NCBI GenBank assembly: GCA_937871435.1
Contig: CALMQM010000082.1
Location: 1 to 36,428 of the forward strand
DNA from: an uncultured Bacteroidota bacterium
Lineage (GTDB): Bacteria > Bacteroidota > Bacteroidia > AKYH767-A > 2013-40CM-41-45
Length of the DNA stretch: 36,428 nt
Reading direction: 5' to 3'
A model generated the notes under the pieces. The model had not been told where the DNA came from. It did not search any database and saw only the letters and a program-made list of their open reading frames with translations. Numbering within the stretch: position 1 is the first letter of the stretch; each line of letters begins with the position of its first letter. The translations under genes and the position numbers were made by a program. This document shows positions 16,053 to 24,791 of this stretch, in pieces.

Positions 16053-17561
16053 TCAAAGTTTGGCAAAATCTAATTCCGGAATTTTACAAACTTTACACAA
16101 ATCGCATTTGTTATAGGTTATCCAATGATCTCTTTCATTAAAAGGATACTTATTGACATATGGACGCAGTTTTATTTTTTGTTTAATCCAAAGATGAGTC
16201 AGCGACGGGTTACGCAAATAATACTTTAATACACGACCAGTATGATTCATCAAATCATCTTTGAAAATCGGATAACGGGAAATCAGGCGGACACAAACTA
16301 TATCCAGATTTTTCTCCAATGTTCTTTCCTCAAAAACTTCTACATCTATTCCATATCCGATTGACAACAAGTCTCCACCCCACATTCTATCCAGATTTTT
16401 ATTCAACAAATCTCCTTTTGTTTTTATTATAAGTCGATCATTGGTATCAGAAGTATGACTGCGTTTTACATGAAAATCACCTGACTCTTCATAGATATTT
16501 AAAAAAGCGGCGCCCGGGATGTCACTCAAATGAACACTAAAGTGTGCATCCTGTATCACTTCTTTGCTGTAAATCTTTTTATTTTCATTCATTCGTGAGG
16601 TTAATTTACTCACTATGACTTCAAGATCTTTGTCATTCAGCCTGGTTGGTTTGTTCACCTCTTCGATCTCTTCTTTAAACACTTTATCCACCTCTGCATA
16701 AATAGCTTCATCGTCTGCATATTTGTGGTAAGGCGAATCTTCAATCAATTGTTTATCTTCCAAATAATCTCCGGGATACATTACAGGAAATTTTATTTCG
16801 GCGGACGGGTCAAAATTTTCCTTATAATAATTGCTCACAATTCTCCTTGGAAATTTGATGTCATTGATCCATCTGTTTTCATTTTGTAACAAGACAAATC
16901 CGGGAGCAAACGGGATCGCGATTTCTGGATCCAGGTATTTTGTGAATCGACAAAAATTATCTGCAAAATATTGTTCCCTGATGCGTGCGACCTCCACATC
17001 ATTTTTCTGTTTGTAATGAACTTTATTCGGAAAGTATCCGGCGCCGCTCCAACCTGAAAGCAGGAAATCAATTTTTGGCCAACGATTCTTTATCCTTTTT
17101 AATAAATACGAAACTGCAGTTTCATGATTAGAATTCAAAGCATCATTAATGTTTACAAGAACAAGTCCCTCACATTCTACTACAATCACACTTTCCAGAG
17201 AATATCCGAGGTAGGTTATTTTGATTCCTGCCACATCATAAGTATGAAATCCAATCGCCTCCGTAACATTATTGAAATTTAAAGAATGTAAAAAATCAAC
17301 TACACCGGCTCTCCACTGAAAAGGAAAAAAAACATGTGCGTTTCGTTGGATTTTTTTCAGCGATTTACTGTGAAAATGATCTTCATGCCCATGACTAATC
17401 AGGATCACATCTGCATTTTCGACTGATTGTGTATTTACAGGCTTAGGATATAAATGCCACTGATTCTGGTACGCTGTACCGCAGATCCATGGATCAAAAA
17501 CAATTCTTTTCCCCCCGGACTCAATAAGAAAACAAGAATGCGAAATGTATTTAAGACGCAT
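16053..17561 (-). CDS. metallo-beta-lactamase-fold protein related to the CMP-Neu5Ac hydroxylase core, Rieske-less
   Basis: A 502-residue cytoplasmic protein that begins directly with the MBL fold. Metal ligands are H57, H59, D61 and H62 in SHGHEDHF. FDPWICGTAY (22-31) precedes them and D140 is a later ligand candidate (VNIND). The FDPW block, the SGWSGAGYFP stretch (169-178) and the IAIPFAPGF block resemble the catalytic part of vertebrate CMP-N-acetylneuraminate hydroxylase. The N-terminal Rieske domain of that enzyme is absent, as there is no room before the fold. The C-terminus instead carries CDLCKVC (486-492), a possible metal site. An oxidoreductase or hydrolase role cannot be chosen. 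Convergent with the export operon. Confidence 0.7.
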   Translation of the reverse strand: MRLKYISHSCFLIESGGKRIVFDPWICGTAYQNQWHLYPKPVNTQSVENADVILISHGHEDHFHSKSLKKIQRNAHVFFPFQWRAGVVDFLHSLNFNNVTEAIGFHTYDVAGIKITYLGYSLESVIVVECEGLVLVNINDALNSNHETAVSYLLKRIKNRWPKIDFLLSGWSGAGYFPNKVHYKQKNDVEVARIREQYFADNFCRFTKYLDPEIAIPFAPGFVLLQNENRWINDIKFPRRIVSNYYKENFDPSAEIKFPVMYPGDYLEDKQLIEDSPYHKYADDEAIYAEVDKVFKEEIEEVNKPTRLNDKDLEVIVSKLTSRMNENKKIYSKEVIQDAHFSVHLSDIPGAAFLNIYEESGDFHVKRSHTSDTNDRLIIKTKGDLLNKNLDRMWGGDLLSIGYGIDVEVFEERTLEKNLDIVCVRLISRYPIFKDDLMNHTGRVLKYYLRNPSLTHLWIKQKIKLRPYVNKYPFNERDHWITYNKCDLCKVCKIPELDFAKL

Positions 17562-17744
17562 GCAGGAAAGTTAATAGGATGAAAACCTCCTACCGCAAAC
17601 GAAAAAAAAGAGTGGATATTGTCCTTTTACATTCAGTTTAGTAAAGATTGTGATTCAGCTCCTTGTTAAAATTTGTTCTGAAAAGGATATTCTCTTATTA
17701 TTTCTTAGCCTTCCCCTATAAATCTGAATTTAATAATTCTTACC

Positions 17745-18020
17745 TCAAAATGCCATCAAACCTTCAATTTCCCCCATCTCTTTGTATTTTTCAATGATCG
17801 CATCCGCAGAAAGCATAACTTCCTTTACTGTAATGCTGATGTACTTTCCATTGGTTGATTCTTGTCTTGTTTTCACCGATTCATCCGTAAACTTGGATTC
17901 TACCAGAGCGATTCTTTTGTTATCCGCCGGGATGATAAATTTAAACATATACACCTGTGGCCAGGTTCCAATTTTGTTTAATTCTTTGCGCAAAGATTCA
18001 TATGGATCTGTTGTATTCAT
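17745..18020 (-). CDS. DUF493 family small protein (YbeD-like)
   Basis: About 91 residues from the ATG at 18018-18020. A GTG five codons upstream (18033-18035) is possible but less likely. The sequence (YESLRKELNKIGTWPQVYMFKFIIPADN, then KFTDESVKTRQESTNGKYISITVKEVMLSADAIIEKY, in parts) fits the DUF493 pattern: an ACT-like alpha/beta fold with a conserved FKFI strand and a YxSITV strand. Members are small cytoplasmic proteins, some proposed to have allosteric roles; function is unknown. The gene diverges from the S4-domain gene across only 57 bp, so their promoters must overlap. Confidence 0.78.
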   Translation of the reverse strand: MNTTDPYESLRKELNKIGTWPQVYMFKFIIPADNKRIALVESKFTDESVKTRQESTNGKYISITVKEVMLSADAIIEKYKEMGEIEGLMAF

Positions 18021-18077
18021 CCGTTGAAGATACACAATAAACCTTTTCTGTTTATTTTTAACCTCTGGATAATTGTT

Positions 18078-18284
18078 ATGGAAAAATTTAAAATCAAAGG
18101 CTCCAATATCACGCTAAACAGACTACTAAAATTGATGGGATGGTGCTCCAGCGGAGCCGAAGCCAATGCGGTAATTGACGAGGGTCTGGTAAAAGTCAAT
18201 GGGCAAACAGAACTGCGCAGAAGAAATAAACTGGAGCCGGGATCAAAAATAGAATTCAATGATCTTTCAGTACTGCTTGAATAA
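18078..18284 (+). CDS. S4 domain RNA-binding protein (YbcJ-like)
   Basis: A 68-residue protein made up of a single S4 fold. NRLLKLMGWCSSGAEANAVI is followed by DEGLVKVNGQ, with the usual basic patch (ELRRRNKLEPGSKI) and a final strand. I chose the ATG at 18078 because an earlier in-frame ATG at 18024 would add 18 hydrophobic residues not seen in the family and would run into the divergent gene. Small S4 proteins of this type bind structured RNA, probably ribosomal. Its stop is 10 bp from the stop of the convergent T9SS gene. Confidence 0.85.
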   Translation: MEKFKIKGSNITLNRLLKLMGWCSSGAEANAVIDEGLVKVNGQTELRRRNKLEPGSKIEFNDLSVLLE

Positions 18285-18293
18285 ATTCTGATT

Positions 18294-20090
18294 TTAGTTG
18301 TGAATCAGACGGACAGAAGTGAATTGTTTGCTTCCGACCTTCAACACATACACCCCTTTAGGAATAAACTCCAGGGAAACAGTTGATTTCTCATCAGATA
18401 ATATTCCACTTTGAAGAGTTCTTCCCAAAAGATCATTCAGTCGGTACGTTGTCCCAATCCATTCCTTAGGAATTGCAACATGAAGCTCGTTGTGTGCAGG
18501 ATTAGGATACAAAGAAATCAGATCTTCGTTTTCAGGATCATTGATCCCGGCAGTACATTGCACAAAATTTATTGGGATACTTGTATTTTCATAAACAGTA
18601 TAATTTGAACACACGGGGTGTCCAAGATGAACACCATAAATCCCTGAAGTTGTTACCAGGAGTGTGTCATTTGCAGAACCAGGAATCGGTACACCATTCA
18701 ATGACCATTCAATGTAATTTTCATCCGGATACGGTGGCTTGTCCGGCTGCAAAACCAATGCGACAGTATCGCCCGCACAGGCTGTATCCGGTTCAATACT
18801 GATTCCATCCATCAGCACCATGTAAATGTTCATTGACAACCAGGATCCGACATACACCTGAGATGACAATTCGGTGCATCCATTCAATGTTGTCTGAACA
18901 CTGTATGGATAACCTCCGGTGGGTAAATAATATGAGTTCGTTGCTCCCGGTATCGGATTCAGATTGGAATCAAACCATTGATAAGAATCGTATGTCTGTG
19001 TGAAAAGAGTATCACTTTCATTTGGACATAACACAAGTGTGTCGGGAAAGATTGTTGGTGTATGAGCGCAGAAAGTTATTTCCCTCTGAACTGTTGTTTG
19101 ATAAGTTGAATCCAAATCACAATATGAAACTGTTAGACTGACTGTGTAGGTTCCATCCTGTGTGTAGAAATGTGATCCGGGACTTTTTAACGTGGAATTA
19201 GTTCCATCACCAAAATCCCAATAGTAAAAATCTATGTCTTCCGTAGTAAAATTCAGGGGTATTAATTCATTGGTCCCTGTACCGATGATATAATTCCAAT
19301 TACACACCGGTGCACTTCGCCTTATAAAATCCCATGACGATAAACTGTCAAACACTACACGTGATGCCGCGGTACGAATATCCAATGCTTCCTGACTGCT
19401 TAAAGAAAAATCATAGCTGAGCAGCACTGGATCTTTCTTAAAAAGCTGACAGTAAAAACTGCAGGCTGCGGCATAAGAACCCGCCGCACTTGGATGACTT
19501 TCATCGGTAGCATACAATTCAATGGCCGGATAATTCTGGCGAATGTATTTCCAGACTCTTCCAACCGGCGAAACTTCTGCATAATCTGAAGCAGTCATTT
19601 GCATGTATGAACGATATATCAAACTATCCATTCCTTCGTATGTGCAAACAGGCGGATATACCGCGCAGTTGGATGCATCACCATTCTTCCTGCCCCATGT
19701 CATGTAGAACAGGATACGTGCACAAGGATTATATAGATTAATCAAATAAGCAATTTGAATAGCAGATAGTCCGTCATAATCGGGAAAGGATGGAAGCTGA
19801 CTTTGTTCCTGCAGTACAATATAATCCCAACCGCCCGCTTTAATTTTATTGATAGATGTACTGTCATTCAGATGTTGTTGAAGCGTAAATCCGCCGGGTG
19901 TATGTGAATCATAATACACACTGTCGCCCGTATTTGCAGCCATATTCGCAACCAGTTGTGGCAGGTTGTTTACATAGGTATAGCTATTGCCAAGAAACAA
20001 AACATGTCGGGTTGTCTGTGCGGACAACTGCATGAGGATACCTGTTAATGATAAAAGTAAACAAAGAAATTTTCGAATGGAGGGTTTCAT
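18294..20090 (-). CDS. T9SS-exported SGNH-hydrolase-like protein with PKD domain
   Basis: A 598-residue secreted protein. Residues 1-24 are a signal peptide. About 28-225 is an SGNH/GDSL-like esterase domain: the nucleophile block is LFLGNSYTYVNN (S36), a middle block is VLQEQSQLP (92-100), and the Asp-His block is DESHPSAAGSY (D196, H199). All the catalytic positions are present, so an esterase or deacetylase of glycans or lipids is plausible. A PKD domain follows (about 280-345, with the WDFGDGT core), then Ig-like repeats with YQWFDSN and IEWSLNG cores, and a T9SS type A sorting domain (YPNPAHNEL) in the last 75 residues. It probably acts at the cell surface. Confidence 0.83.
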   Translation of the reverse strand: MKPSIRKFLCLLLSLTGILMQLSAQTTRHVLFLGNSYTYVNNLPQLVANMAANTGDSVYYDSHTPGGFTLQQHLNDSTSINKIKAGGWDYIVLQEQSQLPSFPDYDGLSAIQIAYLINLYNPCARILFYMTWGRKNGDASNCAVYPPVCTYEGMDSLIYRSYMQMTASDYAEVSPVGRVWKYIRQNYPAIELYATDESHPSAAGSYAAACSFYCQLFKKDPVLLSYDFSLSSQEALDIRTAASRVVFDSLSSWDFIRRSAPVCNWNYIIGTGTNELIPLNFTTEDIDFYYWDFGDGTNSTLKSPGSHFYTQDGTYTVSLTVSYCDLDSTYQTTVQREITFCAHTPTIFPDTLVLCPNESDTLFTQTYDSYQWFDSNLNPIPGATNSYYLPTGGYPYSVQTTLNGCTELSSQVYVGSWLSMNIYMVLMDGISIEPDTACAGDTVALVLQPDKPPYPDENYIEWSLNGVPIPGSANDTLLVTTSGIYGVHLGHPVCSNYTVYENTSIPINFVQCTAGINDPENEDLISLYPNPAHNELHVAIPKEWIGTTYRLNDLLGRTLQSGILSDEKSTVSLEFIPKGVYVLKVGSKQFTSVRLIHN

Positions 20091-20281
20091 CTGAATGGTC
20101 CGGTTTTAATCTGCGAGTCCGGAAATGCGCTTCTTTTACAGAGCGATTCCTTTTATAAAGAAAGAGAATATTATACTTTCAAAATCTCCTTTAAGGAACT
20201 TTAACAGGGGGAGCAAGTGTGAAGAGTACACACTGTGTTAAAAAGCACCTCTGAGCTGAGTGGTATTGAAAAACGAGGTGT

Positions 20282-21157
20282 TCATTTTTTGAGAATGATA
20301 ATTTCTACTCGTCGGTTTGTAGATCTGTCTTCCTCGGTAATTTCATCCACCAGTTTGTGGTTACTTCCAAATCCTTTGTAGGTAAGCCTTACGGGATCTA
20401 TGCCATGAATTACAAGGTAATCGTAAATTTCTTTAGCTCGTCGAACAGATAAATCATTTGTATCTGTGTCTACATCCACACCATCTCCGTGAGAAACACA
20501 ACAGACATGGCCGGCTATAAGTACTTCCAGTCCGGGATTGCTCTTCAGAGTGTTCAGTAATTTTTCAAGAGTCTTGTAGGAAGAAGGAAGTAAAACATGT
20601 CGACCTCCCTGAAAATTCAGATTTTGCAAACGAATGGTTGTACCGATTTCTATTCCTTCAATACTTGCAGCGGAAGTGTCCTTATCATTGAAAAGATTTT
20701 CAACTGAACTTTTCCTTGAACTTGAAATGCTGTCCTTCATTTGCACTTCCGGTTCAGCTTTTTTTATCTCCCATGAAATTTCCGCACGACGGTTCAGGGC
20801 TCTTTCAGATGCATTGGAATTGTTGTTCAACGGAAATCGCTTCCCTTTTGAATCAGTTTCCACGGCTGTGATAGCAGGAAAATGTTGGGTTAGATATTTT
20901 TGGACTGATTCTGCTCTTCGTTTGGCAAGGAGATCATTGTATGCATTTGTTCCGAATGAGTCGCAATGCGCGACAACCAGAATTTTTTCCGGCCTTTCAT
21001 TGGTGAACAGATGATCCAGTTTCTCCAATTCTTCAGGAGCAATGACAAAGGAGTCAAAAGAAAAATGTACACTTATTTTGTTTTCAGCAGTCTTTGATTG
21101 TGCAAAGCAAAATTTTACCGGCAAGAAACACAATAGCAAACAACACAGGACACGCAT
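20282..21157 (-). CDS. tandem OmpA-domain peptidoglycan-binding protein
   Basis: A 291-residue exported protein (signal peptide about 1-19) with two OmpA C-terminal domains. The first (about 28-132) has the canonical peptidoglycan-binding pair, D65 in AHCDSFGTNAYND and R79/R80 in LAKRRAES. The second (about 172-290) keeps LSVRRAKEIYDYL but has GHVCCVSHGDGVDVDTDTND where GHTDxxG is expected: a Cys pair replaces the Asp position and an acidic loop is inserted. From memory, similar CC variants occur in other Bacteroidota OmpA proteins. It lacks a beta barrel, so it is probably periplasmic and ties the envelope to the cell wall. No neighbour points to a partner. Confidence 0.85.
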   Translation of the reverse strand: MRVLCCLLLCFLPVKFCFAQSKTAENKISVHFSFDSFVIAPEELEKLDHLFTNERPEKILVVAHCDSFGTNAYNDLLAKRRAESVQKYLTQHFPAITAVETDSKGKRFPLNNNSNASERALNRRAEISWEIKKAEPEVQMKDSISSSRKSSVENLFNDKDTSAASIEGIEIGTTIRLQNLNFQGGRHVLLPSSYKTLEKLLNTLKSNPGLEVLIAGHVCCVSHGDGVDVDTDTNDLSVRRAKEIYDYLVIHGIDPVRLTYKGFGSNHKLVDEITEEDRSTNRRVEIIILKK

Positions 21158-21242
21158 GAAGAATTAATTTTGATGAGGTTTATCGCATAGAATCAAGCCA
21201 AATGTTATGAAGCAATACGTTTAGAATTTCGTATTAAGTAAA

Positions 21243-21331
21243 CCAGCCCTGGGCGAAGGGAGACCCGCTATTTCGCGGGACGACCGAAGCACAGGAAAGC
21301 CGGATGCAACGAAGCTGCCCGCTTTCGCTCC
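21243..21331. repeat. GC-rich palindromic element, candidate dispersed repeat
   Basis: This 90 bp stretch is clearly richer in G and C than its surroundings. It carries a perfect short hairpin, CCCGC-TATTTC-GCGGG near 21264-21279, flanked by AGGGAGA and ACGACCGAAG. It lies just past the stop of the O-methyltransferase gene. The sequence style recalls REP-like palindromes that recur between genes in Bacteroidota genomes. Only one copy is in this window, so repetition is not shown. Confidence 0.45.
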
Positions 21332-21341
21332 AAATTCTTTT

Positions 21342-22013
<672 letters not shown>

Positions 22014-22033
22014 TTAATTGTGGTTCGGGAAAA

Positions 22034-22041
22034 CAAATGTA
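22034..22041 (-). promoter_or_regulatory. Bacteroidota -7 promoter element TACATTTG
   Basis: Read on the minus strand, this is an exact TAnnTTTG match 26 bp upstream of the O-methyltransferase start. No good -33 box was seen. Confidence 0.4.
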
Positions 22042-22215
22042 TTCGAAAAAGAATGTCTGAAGCATCCTGTTTCCGAATCTCTTCAACGGGATTTTCTTCA
22101 TTTCATTGTATCTGTGAATTTCAACTAATTCACCAACAGAGTGTGTGCAAAAAAATCCGGGGTTGGTTTAAATCGACTGTAATTCAGACTACTTTCGGCA
22201 CATAAAATTGATTGC

Positions 22216-22977
22216 ATGAAAAAGTTGTGTAGAAGTTGGATGTTGTTTGCATTTGGCTTTCTGGTTTGCTCATTGAAAGTATCGGGAATGACTCCGGATT
22301 CGGTTTCATCAGAAGGTTCTATTCTGGTTATCCCTTATCTTCCTGCGATGCATTTAAGTGATGCTGATTTTGATATCGCGGAAGAATCTGAAATGGATCA
22401 GGGCCAGGTAAGGGCTCGCTTTCGTTCCGGACTAGTAAAGGCAATCAACAAACAATTTACTGATTTGTATGACATTCGTCTACCTGAGCAGGATTTTGTG
22501 GAACAGGACATGCGTGATATGGACGCCATTTATCACAATCTCGCTTTTGAACAGGATGTAATTTACCCGGTGAAATATCCGCAAAAAGATTCATCTCTCA
22601 TTAAGCGAAAATTGTTCAGGAAAAGTGACGGGAAAAATTATAAGCCTATCGAAAAAAATTACATGAATGTTGTTGTTCGTGATCCCAGCCTGCTTCCGGA
22701 TTTATCTAAAAAATACAACAATGATTATTTCATTTTTTTAAATGAACTTGATATCAAAACTCATTTTGAAGATTGCATTAACCTCGCGTTGAAAATTTAT
22801 CAGCGGGAAATAAAAGTACATTATACAATTTTTGATAAAAGCGGAAAACAAGTGTACGGTGATGTGGCGGTTGTTCAGTTTCCTTCGAACGAAAACCGGG
22901 TAGATGAAATCGCGAAACAAAATTTTCCCAGAGTAGCGGATTATGTACTCGGTTCAATGAAACATTTACACGAATAA
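22216..22977 (+). CDS. exported protein of unknown function
   Basis: A 253-residue protein I do not recognise. Residues 1-24 form a signal peptide with a Cys in the hydrophobic core but no clean lipobox. The mature part is mixed alpha/beta, rich in Asp, Tyr and Phe. It contains SILVIPYLPAMHLSDADFDI at 35-54, a helical segment with FRSGLVKAINKQFTDLY (69-85), YFIFLNELDIKT (170-181) and paired strands YQREIKVHYTIFDKSGKQVY (195-214). The strand-turn-strand pieces recall periplasmic stress or lipoprotein folds, but this is weak. It stands alone between divergent or convergent neighbours. Confidence 0.7.
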   Translation: MKKLCRSWMLFAFGFLVCSLKVSGMTPDSVSSEGSILVIPYLPAMHLSDADFDIAEESEMDQGQVRARFRSGLVKAINKQFTDLYDIRLPEQDFVEQDMRDMDAIYHNLAFEQDVIYPVKYPQKDSSLIKRKLFRKSDGKNYKPIEKNYMNVVVRDPSLLPDLSKKYNNDYFIFLNELDIKTHFEDCINLALKIYQREIKVHYTIFDKSGKQVYGDVAVVQFPSNENRVDEIAKQNFPRVADYVLGSMKHLHE

Positions 22978-23038
22978 ATGTTTTGTGTTTGAATAAAATG
23001 AAAGCAAATAACATTTGATGTTTTTCGCTTTTTTACAT

Positions 23039-24688
23039 TCAGAGTTCTTTTACACGATATACTTTTACTCCCGCTTCTTCATCGTCCAGAACCGGAATCA
23101 TTCCGCCTGCTTCACCCTGACTCCAAACTTCCCTGTTCCATACAAATAAATAATCTATCTGATTCGAACGTAGCTGTTGCATTTGTTCTTCATAGGATTT
23201 CGTGTTCGATAGTCTGCCAAAGAAATGCATGTCGAGAAAAGATGAAACAAAAAGCGAAGAACAATAATCGCTTCTGGAAGGAGTATTCGGGCGAAGGGAA
23301 GCGATTCTTGAATGCATGAATTCTTCATTCTGCAATTTTCGAACAAATAAACGGCGGGCTTTGTCTTCATGATACATCACCTGCAGTGTTTCAACTGGAT
23401 GTGTTGCAACTTTCCAATACCAGAAGTACGGAATATTAGTTTTCTGGGTAAAGAAAAGTTCCTTCAACGGTTCTTTTACTGCAACCAGACTAAGCAAGAC
23501 GAGAACTAAAGGAACAATTTGCTTCATCTTTCTATTTTCCTGAATTCTCTGGAGCATCCATGCGCTGATCAGCAACATTATCCAGGTGCACATCCAGACA
23601 TAACGTGTATGTACGAGAACCAAACTGTATCCACCATACAAAATCAGCGCTGAGATCAGTAAAAATTTAACCATCGAGTTTCTCCACAGCTCTCTCCAGC
23701 CAAACAGAACGTTGAACATTATAAAAATCAAAACAAAAACGAATCCGGCTTTTCTTTTAAAGTCGGAATAATAAATGCTCAGAATATTTCTTTTGAGCAC
23801 TTGTTTATAGAATGAACGGTCGGAGTTGACGGATAAAGGATGAAGAGCCGTAAGCGTAACCGCCTCTCCGGGATTTTCCCAGGCAGAATAGGAGAGAGAA
23901 TCCGGTGGAGGAATCAATCCTTCTGTGAGTATCGGCAATTCTACAATTTGTCCGGGTGTTGATGCAACTTCTTTTGACAAATTGAACGCAGGCACTTTGC
24001 TTATAGTTAGCGTGTCATATTTCAAACTCAACGGAACAATCCAGAATGAACAGAGTACGAAAAATATTCCAAGAGAAATAAAATGCGGGCGCCAGGAGAA
24101 GGATGCATGATATTTTTTATGCCTTATCCAAACAGCTACAACGAACAACGCCAGAAAATAAGGGAATCCAAAAGATTTGGTAAAGAATAACAACGCTCCA
24201 AGTATCCCGGAGATGATCGCATACTTGTTACCATTTTGCCAGCTCCCTTGTGATAAATTCAGGAACAAATAAATGAGTACGCAGACAAATAATAAATCAG
24301 GTGTCGCATTCAGTTGAGCATAGCTTATACCAAAAGGTAAAAGACATAAAAGAAGAATCCATATAAACGATTCGTTCAGCCCGGTTCGGTAACAGAGTTT
24401 TTCAAAACCCGTCAATGCAATGGCCCCAAGAAAACATTGAAGAATTTTTATGGAGACCAATCCGCCTACACCTGATTTGAGTGGGAGCACCAGCAACCAA
24501 CTGAACAAGGGACTCCAGTATCCATTGATCGCAAGGTTAAAATTTCCGGAAGCATATTTCTGAGCAATTGAAAGGTATTGAAAAGTGTCCGGATTGTCGA
24601 AATACCATAAACTGAAGTACATGAAGACAGCACTGCCGGAGAAATACAGAAGCAATAAATAAACAAGCCTTTTTCTCTGATTTGACAT
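23039..24688 (-). CDS. GT-C-type integral membrane glycosyltransferase-like protein
   Basis: About 549 residues from the ATG at 24686-24688. An ATG 22 codons upstream (24754) is possible, but it would place coding sequence over most of the divergent promoter region. The protein has 10-12 predicted membrane helices and a C-terminal soluble part. Just after the first helix the motif WYFDNPDTFQYLSIAQKYA puts acidic residues in the first periplasmic loop, as in GT-C enzymes (PMT, ArnT, GT39 and GT83 families) that use lipid-linked sugars. The donor and acceptor are unknown. The C-terminal domain contains YLFVWNREVWSQGEAGG. No polysaccharide genes are adjacent. Confidence 0.72.
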   Translation of the reverse strand: MSNQRKRLVYLLLLYFSGSAVFMYFSLWYFDNPDTFQYLSIAQKYASGNFNLAINGYWSPLFSWLLVLPLKSGVGGLVSIKILQCFLGAIALTGFEKLCYRTGLNESFIWILLLCLLPFGISYAQLNATPDLLFVCVLIYLFLNLSQGSWQNGNKYAIISGILGALLFFTKSFGFPYFLALFVVAVWIRHKKYHASFSWRPHFISLGIFFVLCSFWIVPLSLKYDTLTISKVPAFNLSKEVASTPGQIVELPILTEGLIPPPDSLSYSAWENPGEAVTLTALHPLSVNSDRSFYKQVLKRNILSIYYSDFKRKAGFVFVLIFIMFNVLFGWRELWRNSMVKFLLISALILYGGYSLVLVHTRYVWMCTWIMLLISAWMLQRIQENRKMKQIVPLVLVLLSLVAVKEPLKELFFTQKTNIPYFWYWKVATHPVETLQVMYHEDKARRLFVRKLQNEEFMHSRIASLRPNTPSRSDYCSSLFVSSFLDMHFFGRLSNTKSYEEQMQQLRSNQIDYLFVWNREVWSQGEAGGMIPVLDDEEAGVKVYRVKEL

Positions 24689-24764
24689 CTTTTCCCCCTG
24701 AAATGTAACTCCGGTTCTCATTGTATGGGATTGATGCAAAGTATAAAATTTCAAGGCTTTTCCC

Positions 24765-24772
24765 TACCTTTG
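24765..24772 (+). promoter_or_regulatory. Bacteroidota -7 promoter element TACCTTTG
   Basis: An exact TAnnTTTG match 19 bp before the ATG of the ALDH7-type gene would give a leader of about a dozen bases. The -33 region lacks a clear TTTG. Confidence 0.5.
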
Positions 24773-24791
24773 CAGCGCTAAATTTCAACTT

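Noticed and set aside
16042..16057. AT-only hairpin TTTGAA/TTCAAA between convergent genes
   Set aside because: Six A-T pairs around a T loop and overlapping a stop codon; too weak to call a terminator.
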